Shown piece after piece: positions 15,815 through 23,218 of a stretch of DNA of 45,932 nucleotides. The notes beneath the pieces are model-generated. The model did not search any database and was not told the DNA's origin. It saw only the letters and a program-made list of their open reading frames with translations. Numbering within the stretch: position 1 is the first letter of the stretch; each line of letters begins with the position of its first letter. A program made the translations under genes and the position numbers. The DNA is taken from positions 71,659-117,590 of the forward strand of contig CANQIO010000001.1 in NCBI GenBank assembly GCA_947624065.1. Direction: 5' to 3'. This DNA is from an uncultured Oscillospiraceae bacterium (GTDB lineage Bacteria; Bacillota; Clostridia; Oscillospirales; Oscillospiraceae).

Positions 15815-17249
15815 TGTCGGGCCTCCCCTCGCTGATCTTGTACTCAAAGCGGCTCTTGGCGCTGTTTTTGGGAACGGCCGTAGGGTAGTTGTTGGTGAAG
15901 CAGGCGTCGCAGAAGCCCTCGCAGCTCTCCCCGCCCAGCAGCCAGGGCAGATCCTCCACCGGCAGATAGCCCAAGCTGTCAGCCCCGATGATGGCGCAGA
16001 TCTCCTCCACCGTGTGGTGGCAGGCGATCAGATTCTCCCGGGAGTCGATGTCGGTGCCGTAGTAGCAGGGGTTCAAAAACGGCGGCGCGCTGATGCGCAT
16101 ATGCACTGCGGCGGCGCCGGCCTCCCGCAGCAGGTTCACGAACCGGGCGCTGGTGGTGCCCCGGACGATGGAGTCGTCCACCACCACCACACGCTTGCCC
16201 CGGATGACGCTGGCCACCGGGTTGAGCTTGATGCGCACCAAGTCCTCCCGGGTGCTCTGGCCCGGCGCGATGAAGGTGCGGCCGATATACTTGTTCTTGA
16301 TGAAGCCCACGCCGTAGGGGATGCCGGAGGCGCGGGCATAGCCCAGCGCCGCGTCCAGCCCCGAGTCGGGCACGCCGATGACCACGTCCGCCTCCACGCT
16401 GTGGCGCCGCGCCAGCCGCTCGCCGGCCCGGACCCGCGCCTCGTGGACGGACACGCCGTCGATGACGGAGTCGGGCCGGGCAAAGTAGATGTGCTCGAAC
16501 ACGCACAGCTTCTTCGGCGCTTTGCCGCAGTGGTCCCGGATGGACTCCACGCCGTCCTTGGAGAACACCACGATCTCCCCCGGCTCCACATCCCGGATGA
16601 ACCGGGCGTTCACCGCCTCCAGCGCGCAGGTCTCCGAGGCCACCACATAGGTCCCGTCCTCCCGCTGGCCGAAGCACAGCGGCCGGAAGCCGTTCTCATC
16701 CCGCACGGCCAGCAGCTTGGACGGGCTCATGACCACCATGGAGTAGGCGCCCTTGATGAGGAACATGGCCTGGTTGACCGCCTGCTCGATGGAGGGGGCG
16801 GTGAGCCGCTCCTTGGTGATGACGTAGGAGATGACTTCCGTATCGCTGGTGGTGTGGAAGATGGAGCCCTGCAGCTCCAGGGCTTTGCGCAGCTCCGCGG
16901 AATTGACCAGGTTCCCGTTGTGGGCCAGGGCCATGCGGCCCTTGATATGGTTGACCACCATGGGCTGGCAGTTCTCCCGGCCATTGCCGCCGGTGGTGCC
17001 GTAGCGGACGTGGCCCACGGCCATGTTCCCCTCCGGAAGGTGGTTCAGCACCGGGCTCGTGAACACGTCGCTGACCAGACCGGTGTCCTTATAGAAGCTG
17101 AACAGGCCGTCGTCGTTGATCACGATGCCGCAGCTCTCCTGTCCGCGGTGCTGCAGGGCATACAGGCCGTAATAGGCCATGGGCGCCAAGGGCGTCTGCC
17201 CGGGGGCAAAGATGCCCAGCACGCCGCATTCCTCGTGCAGAGTACTCAT
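15807..17249 (-). CDS. purF: amidophosphoribosyltransferase
   Basis: The 480-residue enzyme makes phosphoribosylamine from PRPP and glutamine, the committed step. The sequence begins MSTLHEECGVLGIF. By family knowledge the first seven residues are a propeptide that is removed to expose the nucleophile Cys8. The C-terminal phosphoribosyltransferase domain has the PRPP motif VVVVDDSIVRGTT. Four cysteines fit the [4Fe-4S] cluster of the Bacillus-type enzyme: one in KLCVFEHIYFARPDS, one in FLNPCYYG, and two in SCEGFCDACF. It lies 9 bases after purC, with AAAGGAG just before the ATG. Feedback inhibition by purine nucleotides is expected from the family. Confidence 0.97.
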   Translation of the reverse strand: MSTLHEECGVLGIFAPGQTPLAPMAYYGLYALQHRGQESCGIVINDDGLFSFYKDTGLVSDVFTSPVLNHLPEGNMAVGHVRYGTTGGNGRENCQPMVVNHIKGRMALAHNGNLVNSAELRKALELQGSIFHTTSDTEVISYVITKERLTAPSIEQAVNQAMFLIKGAYSMVVMSPSKLLAVRDENGFRPLCFGQREDGTYVVASETCALEAVNARFIRDVEPGEIVVFSKDGVESIRDHCGKAPKKLCVFEHIYFARPDSVIDGVSVHEARVRAGERLARRHSVEADVVIGVPDSGLDAALGYARASGIPYGVGFIKNKYIGRTFIAPGQSTREDLVRIKLNPVASVIRGKRVVVVDDSIVRGTTSARFVNLLREAGAAAVHMRISAPPFLNPCYYGTDIDSRENLIACHHTVEEICAIIGADSLGYLPVEDLPWLLGGESCEGFCDACFTNNYPTAVPKNSAKSRFEYKISEGRPDNA

Positions 17250-17258
17250 AACGCTCCT

Positions 17259-17966
17259 TTAGCCCAAAATGCGCTTCATCATCTCGGCGTAGGCGTCCTC
17301 CACCCCGCCCAGGTCCCTGCGGAAGCGGTCCTTGTCCAGCTTCTCATGGGTGGTGCTGTCCCAGAACCGGCAGGTGTCGGGGCTGATCTCGTCGGCCAGG
17401 ACCAGCTTGCCGTCGGAGGTCTTGCCGAACTCCAGCTTGAAGTCCACCAAGTCCACGTTCACCGCCTTGAAAAAGGCCTTGAGCACGTCATTGACCTTGA
17501 AGGCCATGGCCTTGATGGCGGCCAGCTCCTCCTTGGTGCACAGCTTGAGGGCCAGGGCGTGGTAGTCGTTGATCAGCGGGTCGCCCAGCGCGTCGTTCTT
17601 ATAGGAAGTCTCGAAGGTGGGCTCGTCGAACACGATCCCCTCCTCCACGCCGTAGCGCTTGGCAAAGCTGCCGGCGGAGATGTTGCGGATGATGACCTCC
17701 AGGGGCACGATGGAGACCTTTTTCACCACGGTCTCCCGGTCGCTCAGCTCTTCTACAAAGTGGGTGGGCACGCCCTCCTTTTCCAGGATGCCCATCAGGT
17801 AGTTGGTGACCCGGTTGTTGATGGCGCCCTTGCCGGCGATCTGGCCCTTTTTCAGGCCGTTGAAGGCGGTGGCGTCGTCCTTGTAGGAGACGATCACCAG
17901 ATCGGGGTCGTCGGTGGCGTAGACCTTTTTGGCCTTGCCCTCATAGATCTGCTCTTTCTTCTGCAC
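17259..17966 (-). CDS. purC: SAICAR synthetase
   Basis: PurC joins CAIR and aspartate with ATP to give SAICAR. The 235-residue sequence begins [17 protein letters not shown], the family N-terminus. It has [20 protein letters not shown] and LVDFKLEFG, with the conserved [14 protein letters not shown] near the C-terminus. The start codon is GTG, supported by GGGAGGT 8 bases upstream; no ATG fits. It follows purE after 32 bases. Confidence 0.97.
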   Translation of the reverse strand: MQKKEQIYEGKAKKVYATDDPDLVIVSYKDDATAFNGLKKGQIAGKGAINNRVTNYLMGILEKEGVPTHFVEELSDRETVVKKVSIVPLEVIIRNISAGSFAKRYGVEEGIVFDEPTFETSYKNDALGDPLINDYHALALKLCTKEELAAIKAMAFKVNDVLKAFFKAVNVDLVDFKLEFGKTSDGKLVLADEISPDTCRFWDSTTHEKLDKDRFRRDLGGVEDAYAEMMKRILG

Positions 17967-17998
17967 GGTAATATACCTCCCAAAAAGATGGTGTGATT

Positions 17999-18493
17999 TC
18001 AGTGGTTGAATCGCGCTTCCACCGCGGCGTTTTTGGCCAGGACCTTTTCCGTCTCAGCGGCACGGGCGGCGGCGAGCTTGTCCGCCAGCGCCTCGTCCGA
18101 GAGGGCCAGCATCTGCACGCAAAGCAGGGCGGCGTTGACAGCTCCGTCTATCCCAACGGTGGCGACCGGGATGCCGGAGGGCATCTGCACCGTGGACAGC
18201 AGCGCGTCAACGCCGTCTAAACTTTTGGACTTTAAAGGGATGCCAACGACAGGCAGGATGGTATTGGCGGCGATGGCGCCAGCCAGGTGGGCCGCCATGC
18301 CGGCGGCGGCGATGATCGCGCCGAACCCGTTCGCCCGGGCGCTTCGGGCAAAATCCCGCGCCTGGTCCGGCGTGCGGTGCGCGGAAAACACATGCACCTC
18401 TATGGGCACATCGAATTCCGCCAGCTTGGCGGCAGCCTTCTCCACGACGGGCAGATCGCTGTCGCTGCCCATGATAATGGCGACTTTCTTCAT
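17999..18493 (-). CDS. purE: N5-CAIR mutase (class I PurE)
   Basis: The 164-residue first gene of the purine operon begins [12 protein letters not shown]. It contains FSAHRTPD and [11 protein letters not shown], the motifs of the class I enzyme that isomerises N5-CAIR to CAIR. Class I PurE normally works with PurK, but no purK is present in this operon, so PurK is elsewhere or non-enzymatic carboxylation supplies CAIR. AGGGAG lies 7 bases before the ATG. It is directly downstream of the ZTP riboswitch. Confidence 0.97.
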   Translation of the reverse strand: MKKVAIIMGSDSDLPVVEKAAAKLAEFDVPIEVHVFSAHRTPDQARDFARSARANGFGAIIAAAGMAAHLAGAIAANTILPVVGIPLKSKSLDGVDALLSTVQMPSGIPVATVGIDGAVNAALLCVQMLALSDEALADKLAAARAAETEKVLAKNAAVEARFNH

Positions 18494-18507
18494 TGATGCA
18501 CTCCCTT

Positions 18508-18552
18508 AAACAAAATACGGACAGCCCTATCCACTCGCAAATAGAACTGCCC
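18508..18552 (-). terminator. terminator hairpin of the ZTP riboswitch expression platform
   Basis: On the minus strand GGGCAGTTCTAT (18552-18541) can pair with ATAGGGCTGTCC (18530-18519) around a 10-base loop, followed by GTATTTTGTTT. The first arm reuses the conserved GGGCA at the 3' end of the aptamer, so aptamer and terminator are mutually exclusive. This is the usual arrangement for a switch that is on when ligand is bound. Confidence 0.8.
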
Positions 18553-18618
18553 AGACGGTCGGCATAAACAATGAAATTGGCTCCCCCGCGTGCCTCGCGT
18601 ACCGTCAGTTGCCAACTC
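18548..18618 (-). promoter_or_regulatory. ZTP (pfl-motif) riboswitch aptamer
   Basis: The purE leader contains the conserved pieces of the ZTP/ZMP riboswitch in order. P1 pairs GAGTTGGC (18618-18611) with GCCAATTTC (18581-18573). ACTGACGG (18609-18602) forms the internal loop. P2 is CGCG-AGGCA-CGCG, then comes GGGGAG (18586-18581), and a 3' segment CCGTCTGGGCA (18558-18548). CCGTC can pair with GACGG (18606-18602), the expected pseudoknot. The family is known to sense ZTP/AICAR, which accumulate when 10-formyl-tetrahydrofolate is scarce, and to control purine and folate genes. The position, about 55 bases before purE and 20 bases after the start point, agrees fully. Confidence 0.92.
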
Positions 18619-18641
18619 ATGCGTGTTTCATTGTCAAACTT

Positions 18642-18671
18642 ATTATATCAAACCGCAAAACGGAAAGTCAA
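18642..18671 (-). promoter_or_regulatory. sigma-A promoter of the purine operon
   Basis: TTGACT (18671-18666) and a perfect TATAAT (18647-18642) are separated by 18 bases on the minus strand. Transcription would start near 18635, giving a leader of about 140 bases that contains the riboswitch. The -35 box and spacer overlap the last codons of the truncated deacetylase gene. Confidence 0.85.
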
Positions 18672-19325
18672 TTCTCGCCCTCCGCCGGGGAAAGACATTT
18701 TTCTGCCATATAACTGGTAATTTTTAGCCATTCTGCCCAGTGTGTCCCGACCGGCCTGCCGCCGGGGCCTTTCCTCTGTCCGGGACGGCTCCACGTCCCA
18801 CTGGATGGGATAGATGCCCATGTCCCGGATGGTGGTGATGACCTCGTCGTCGTATTCCCCATAGGGGCAGCGGAACAGCTTCACGTCCTGGCCCGTGATG
18901 GCCTCGATCTTGCCCGCGCACAGGCTCACCTCGTCGATGATCTGCTTCTTGGACAGCTTCGCCATGTGCGGGTGCGTGTCCGAGTGGTCGCCGATCTCCA
19001 TACCCGCGTCGGCCAGGGCCTGGACGCTCTCCGGGTATTTGTCTGCCCACTGCCCCACCAGGAAGAAGGTGGCCTTCACGCCGTAGGAGTTCAGGATGTC
19101 GATGAGCTTCTGGGTGTCCTCGTTGCCCCAGGCGGCGTCGAAGGTCAGGCTGACGGCCTTGTTGTCCCGCTCCACGCAGTAGATGGGCAGCTCCCTTGCG
19201 GAGGCGGACACGCCCACGATGGCGGGGCTGTTCACCACCCAAAATATAGCCGCCACCGCAAGCACCAGGGCGGCGGGGCCCAGGGACCTGCGGTGTTTCA
19301 TAAGTATGCGTTTGATGTTGTTCAA
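18648..19325 (-). CDS. polysaccharide deacetylase, C-terminally truncated
   Basis: The 225-residue protein has an N-terminal membrane anchor (about residues 16-38) and a NodB-type deacetylase domain of the PdaB/chitin-deacetylase kind. Motif 1 is LTFDAAWGNEDT, motif 2 GDHSDTHPHM (metal His residues), motif 3 FRCPYGEYDD and motif 4 PIQWDVEP. After motif 4 the sequence turns into an Arg-rich tail with no family resemblance, and motif 5 (Leu-x-His) plus about 50 residues are missing. It is therefore probably inactive or altered. The stop lies within the purine operon promoter. The start is probably TTG, with GGGGGG upstream; an ATG eight codons further in has no ribosome binding site. Confidence 0.8.
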   Translation of the reverse strand: MNNIKRILMKHRRSLGPAALVLAVAAIFWVVNSPAIVGVSASARELPIYCVERDNKAVSLTFDAAWGNEDTQKLIDILNSYGVKATFFLVGQWADKYPESVQALADAGMEIGDHSDTHPHMAKLSKKQIIDEVSLCAGKIEAITGQDVKLFRCPYGEYDDEVITTIRDMGIYPIQWDVEPSRTEERPRRQAGRDTLGRMAKNYQLYGRKMSFPGGGRELTFRFAV

Positions 19326-19412
19326 AAACGTTCCCCCCGACTTCGGTTTTGGTACATCCTATGTGGCCGCCTGTCGGTTTATGTACCCGGCGCACGCACC
19401 GCGCCGCCGACG

Positions 19413-19449
19413 GAAAAAGAGAGGCGGCGGAAAGACTTTCCGCCGTCTC
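19413..19449 (-). terminator. intrinsic terminator of the opp operon
   Basis: A 13-bp stem (19421-19433 with 19437-19449, one G-T pair, 3-base loop) is followed on the minus strand by TCTTTTTC. It lies about 10 bases after the stop of the last gene of the operon. Confidence 0.88.
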
Positions 19450-19459
19450 ATTTCATGTT

Positions 19460-19861
19460 TCATGCGCGGTAGTACAGTGCCAGCAGCACGCCCGCCAGCG
19501 CCAGATAGCCCAGCCCCGTGAAGAGCACGCACCGCACATCCGGCCGGTCTTTCTCCCTCCGGCGCGCCTTGTACTCTTCGTAGGTCAGCCGGCTCTCGAA
19601 CCGGTCCTTCCGGGGGGAGAATTTGCGCAGCAGCGTATGCATGGCAAAGCCCATGGGGTCGAAGGCCCCCTCCGCGCTCACCAGCGCCAGCGCGCCGAAG
19701 CAAGTCAGGAAGATCCCCGCCACGAAAGCGCCGTCGCAGAGCATCCGCAGGGGCGTGGGAGCCTCATAGCTGTTCCACTGGAACGCCGCCACGGCCGCCC
19801 CGATCAGAAGCCCCGCCCCGGCGCTGACGAACCATGGGCGATTGCGCCTGAAAAAGCTCAT
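19460..19861 (-). CDS. small membrane protein, DUF3899-like
   Basis: The 133-residue protein has three hydrophobic segments (about residues 10-27, 42-62 and 111-131). Between the second and third is a basic cytoplasmic loop with RKDRFESRLTYEEYKARRREKDRP. The layout resembles the DUF3899 membrane proteins of Firmicutes; no function is known to me. Its ATG overlaps the oppF stop as ATGA and the operon terminator follows directly, so it is the last gene of the transporter operon. The coupling suggests a role in the transporter or its membrane environment, but this is inference. Confidence 0.7.
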   Translation of the reverse strand: MSFFRRNRPWFVSAGAGLLIGAAVAAFQWNSYEAPTPLRMLCDGAFVAGIFLTCFGALALVSAEGAFDPMGFAMHTLLRKFSPRKDRFESRLTYEEYKARRREKDRPDVRCVLFTGLGYLALAGVLLALYYRA

Positions 19862-21078
19862 AGGCCGTACTCCGCCTTGTACCGGGCCGCCTCCGCGCTG
19901 TTGGCGCTGACAAAGTGTCCGGGGACGATCTCCATGAACTGCGGCCCCTCCTGGGAATAGTCATGGGCGATGGCCGGCTGGTAAACGATGCGCTTGCGGC
20001 GCTGCTCATAGTCCGGGTCCGGCAGCGGGATGGCCGACAGCAGGCTCCGGGTGTAGGGGTGCATGGGATGGGCGAACAGCTCGTCGGACCCGGCCAGCTC
20101 CACGATCTTGCCAAAATACATCACCGCGATCCGGTCGGAGAAATACTTGACCACCGACAGGTCGTGGGCGATGAACAGAATGGTCAGCCCCATCTCGTGG
20201 CGCAGATCGTTGAGCAGGTTGATGACCTGGGCCTGGATGGACACGTCCAGGGCCGACACCGGCTCGTCGGCGATGATGAGCTCGGGCTTCATGACGACGG
20301 CCCGGGCGATGCCGATGCGCTGGCGCTGGCCGCCGGAGAACTCATGGGGATACCGGTCCGCGTGTTCCTTCACCAGCCCCACCCGCTCCAGCATCTGGCA
20401 GACCTGGTCGTTGATGTACTTCTCGTCCCGGACGCCCTGGATGCGCAGGCCCTCGGCGATGATCTCCCGCACGGTCATGCGGGGGTTCAGGGACGAGACC
20501 GGGTCCTGGAAGATCATCTGCATCTTGGTGACGATGTTCTCCCTGGACGCCTCCTTCAAACGCGCGTCCCGCTCCTTTTCCAGGGCATGGCGCGCCTCAC
20601 CGGACGCCGCGGCCAGCCTGGGCTCATATTCCTCCCGGATCTCCCGCACCCGGCGTTCCCGGTAGAGCTTGACGCAGTCCTTCTGGTCCCGGCGGGCCTC
20701 CTTCGCGGCCTGCTTCTGCTCCTGGATAAAGGCGGCCAGGCGCTGCTCCTCGGCCTGGACGGCCTGGGCGTCGCCGGACTTTTTCAGTTCCTCCGTCCGC
20801 TGGGCGGAGGCCTTCTTCTCCGCGGCGATGGCGTCGGTGAAGGTCCGGGGACCGGCGCTGATGCGCTGGCCCTTGAAGATCACCTCGCCGCCGGTGATGT
20901 TATACAGCTTGATGATGGCCCGGCCGGTGGTGGTCTTGCCGCAGCCGGACTCGCCCACCAGGCCGAACACCTCGCCCGGATAGATGTCAAAGCTGATGTC
21001 GTCCACCGCCTTGAAGTCCTTCCGGCCGAAATACTGCTTCAGGTGGCGTACCTGCAGGACGGGCTCACGGTTATCCAT
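19858..21078 (-). CDS. oppF: oligopeptide ABC transporter ATPase OppF-type, with inserted coiled coil
   Basis: The 406-residue ATPase powers peptide import with OppD. Walker A is GESGCGKT (42-49), Q-loop MIFQDP (188-193), signature FSGGQRQR (247-254), Walker B LIIADEP (267-273) and H-loop His305. It ends with the dipeptide/oligopeptide-specific region AHPMHPYTRSLLSAIPLPDPD. Residues about 72-183 are an extra, highly charged helical segment (Glu/Lys/Arg/Ala-rich) between Walker A and the Q-loop, where typical OppF proteins have only about ten residues. This makes it about 80 residues longer than usual. It overlaps the oppD stop by 8 bases (ATGGATAA). Confidence 0.94.
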   Translation of the reverse strand: MDNREPVLQVRHLKQYFGRKDFKAVDDISFDIYPGEVFGLVGESGCGKTTTGRAIIKLYNITGGEVIFKGQRISAGPRTFTDAIAAEKKASAQRTEELKKSGDAQAVQAEEQRLAAFIQEQKQAAKEARRDQKDCVKLYRERRVREIREEYEPRLAAASGEARHALEKERDARLKEASRENIVTKMQMIFQDPVSSLNPRMTVREIIAEGLRIQGVRDEKYINDQVCQMLERVGLVKEHADRYPHEFSGGQRQRIGIARAVVMKPELIIADEPVSALDVSIQAQVINLLNDLRHEMGLTILFIAHDLSVVKYFSDRIAVMYFGKIVELAGSDELFAHPMHPYTRSLLSAIPLPDPDYEQRRKRIVYQPAIAHDYSQEGPQFMEIVPGHFVSANSAEAARYKAEYGL

Positions 21079-23215
21079 TGGCGGCCTCCTCCCTCTCTCT
21101 CATGCGCCGGATGCGGTCCGTGACGCTCTTGGGCGGGTCGATCTTGGGCGCCTTGGGGTGCAGCAGCCATGTGGCCGCCCAGTGGGTATCGGAGATCTGG
21201 AACATGGGCGGCTCCCGCTCGAAATCCACGGCCAGGGCGTACTCGTTGCGCTCGGCAAAGGCGTCCCCCTTGGGGGGATAGACCATGTTGGGCGGCGTGC
21301 CGCCGATGGCCTCCAGCTTCTCCTTGGTGTCCAGGTCCGGCATGGACGCCAGCAGCGCCCAGGTATAGGGGTGGGCCGGGTGATAGAACACATCCCGCGC
21401 CGTGCCGTACTCCACGATCTTGCCGGCGTACATCACCGCCACCCGGTCGGCCATGTTGGCCACCACGCCCAGGTCGTGGGTAATAAAGATGACGCTGATA
21501 TTGCGCTTGCGCTTGACCTCGTTGATCAGCTCCAGGATCTGGGCCTGGATGGTCACGTCCAGCGCGGTGGTGGGCTCGTCGCATATGAGGATCTCCGGAT
21601 TGGCCGCCACAGCGATGGCAATGACGATCCGCTGGCGCATGCCGCCGGAGAACTCGAAGGGGTACTGTTTGAAGCGCTTGCGTGGCTCCTTGATGCCCAC
21701 ATCCTCCATGATGCTGATGGCCTTGTCGTAGGCCGCCTGCTTGGAGACCTTGTTGGTCATGGTATAGCTCATGCCCCGCAGCGCCTCCACCATCTCCCGG
21801 GCCTGGGCGGCATAATCCGCCTCCGGGCCGGCGGCCAGCTCCTGCTCATAGGAAGCGGCCAGCTCCTCCATGGCGGTGACGATGTTCCGGCGGGTCAGGT
21901 CCAGATCCACCAGCACGGCGGGGGTCACCTTGCCCACGTCGGACCTGCGGGCCGCGGCGCGCTTGAGCTTCTCGGTCTGCCGCGCCTCGCGGCGCAGCTC
22001 CTTGGGGTTGTTGACCACGCCGTCAAAATACCGGCGCAGGTTCTTTTCCATGGTGGTGCCGAAGGTGGTGGCCTTGGTGTTCTGATGCAGGCTCAGCCGG
22101 TCGATGGACCGGTCCGTCAGCTCGCTCAGCTCCCTGGCCGCCCGCTCGCAGGCGGCCTTGTCCAGCGTCTCCCGCTGGAAAACCGGCAGCGCCTGCCGGA
22201 TGGCCGCGGCCGCCTTCTCCTTCAGCGGCAGCGCCTGCTGGGCGCTGTGGCGCAGTGCCGCCGCCAGATCGGCGAGAAAGCCGTCCATGAACTGCTCGTC
22301 CAGATAGGGCCGGGCCATGGCGTTCATCCCGTCCGTATCCAGCCCCTGCAGGGCGGCCTTGTCGCCATGCTGGATGGTGTAGCCCAAGGCGAAGAAGTCC
22401 GGCTCGGTCCTGCCCAGGGCCGCTTTCAGCTCATTTTGAAGGGCCGTGAGGCAGTCGGTGAGCTCCCGGCCGTCCTTGCCGTCATAGGCATGCTCGGCCT
22501 TTTGCAGCCGTTCCAGCGTGTCCGCGAAGGGCTTCTCCCCCTTGGACAGTAGATAGGGGTCGTAGCTCTTTTCGATCTTCTCGTCCAGCTCCCGGAATTG
22601 GGGCTGCATGCGCTTTAAGTCGTTTTCATGCACGTCCACCAGCATCTGATCGATGCTCAGCACGGCGGAGTCGGCATAGTCCCTGGCCAGATGGTAGGCG
22701 CTCTCCAGGCGGCTGGCCTCCCCGGCCATGGCCCGGAACGTACGCAGCTGCTCCCGCACCCGCTCCGCCGGACAGCCGGCGGCGGACATGGCCTTCTCGA
22801 TCTGGCCCAGCTTGGCGGTATAGTCCTTCCTGGCGTTTTTCCGGTTGGTGCGGCCGTTGAGGATGGTGGCCTCGGTCATCTGCTTGCCGATGCGCATGAT
22901 GGGATTCAGGGACGACAGCGGGTCCTGGAAGATCATGGTGATCAGATTGCCGCGGATCTTCTCAAAATCCCGCTCGGTGTATTTGATCAGGTCGTCGCCC
23001 CGATAGATGATCTCGCCGCCCTCCACGATGCTGTTGCCGGCCAGGATGCCCAGGATGGCCTTGGCGGTGACGGACTTGCCGGAACCGGACTCGCCCACGA
23101 TGCACAGGGTCTCCCCCTTCTCCAGATCGAAGCTGATGTCCCGGACGGCCTTGACAGTGCCCTCGTTGACCTTGAAGGAGATGCGCAGATTCTTTACTTC
23201 CAGCGTTTTACTCAT
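21071..23215 (-). CDS. oppD: oligopeptide ABC transporter ATPase OppD-type, with ~360-residue insertion
   Basis: At 714 residues this is about twice the usual OppD length. The ATPase core is complete: Walker A GESGSGKS (41-48), Q-loop MIFQDP (94-99), signature FSGGMRQR (522-529), Walker B ILICDEP (542-548), H-loop His580, and the peptide-transporter C-terminal HPAHPYTWALLASMPDLD. Residues about 131-493, within the helical subdomain between Q-loop and signature, are an insertion predicted to be largely alpha-helical and coiled-coil. It has many Glu/Lys/Ala/Leu and a few possible loops near DGKDGREL and TDGMNAM. Normal sequence resumes at YDKAISIMEDVGIKEP. The open frame is continuous, so this is not a fusion artefact of a frameshift. 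Its stop-start spacing from oppC is 3 bases. Confidence 0.93.
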   Translation of the reverse strand: MSKTLEVKNLRISFKVNEGTVKAVRDISFDLEKGETLCIVGESGSGKSVTAKAILGILAGNSIVEGGEIIYRGDDLIKYTERDFEKIRGNLITMIFQDPLSSLNPIMRIGKQMTEATILNGRTNRKNARKDYTAKLGQIEKAMSAAGCPAERVREQLRTFRAMAGEASRLESAYHLARDYADSAVLSIDQMLVDVHENDLKRMQPQFRELDEKIEKSYDPYLLSKGEKPFADTLERLQKAEHAYDGKDGRELTDCLTALQNELKAALGRTEPDFFALGYTIQHGDKAALQGLDTDGMNAMARPYLDEQFMDGFLADLAAALRHSAQQALPLKEKAAAAIRQALPVFQRETLDKAACERAARELSELTDRSIDRLSLHQNTKATTFGTTMEKNLRRYFDGVVNNPKELRREARQTEKLKRAAARRSDVGKVTPAVLVDLDLTRRNIVTAMEELAASYEQELAAGPEADYAAQAREMVEALRGMSYTMTNKVSKQAAYDKAISIMEDVGIKEPRKRFKQYPFEFSGGMRQRIVIAIAVAANPEILICDEPTTALDVTIQAQILELINEVKRKRNISVIFITHDLGVVANMADRVAVMYAGKIVEYGTARDVFYHPAHPYTWALLASMPDLDTKEKLEAIGGTPPNMVYPPKGDAFAERNEYALAVDFEREPPMFQISDTHWAATWLLHPKAPKIDPPKSVTDRIRRMREREEAANG

Positions 23216-23218
23216 GGC

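Noticed and set aside
19326-19412. Sporulation-type (sigma-E or sigma-K) promoter for the deacetylase gene
   Set aside because: CATA-like boxes are present, but spacing and flanking bases do not fit either consensus well.
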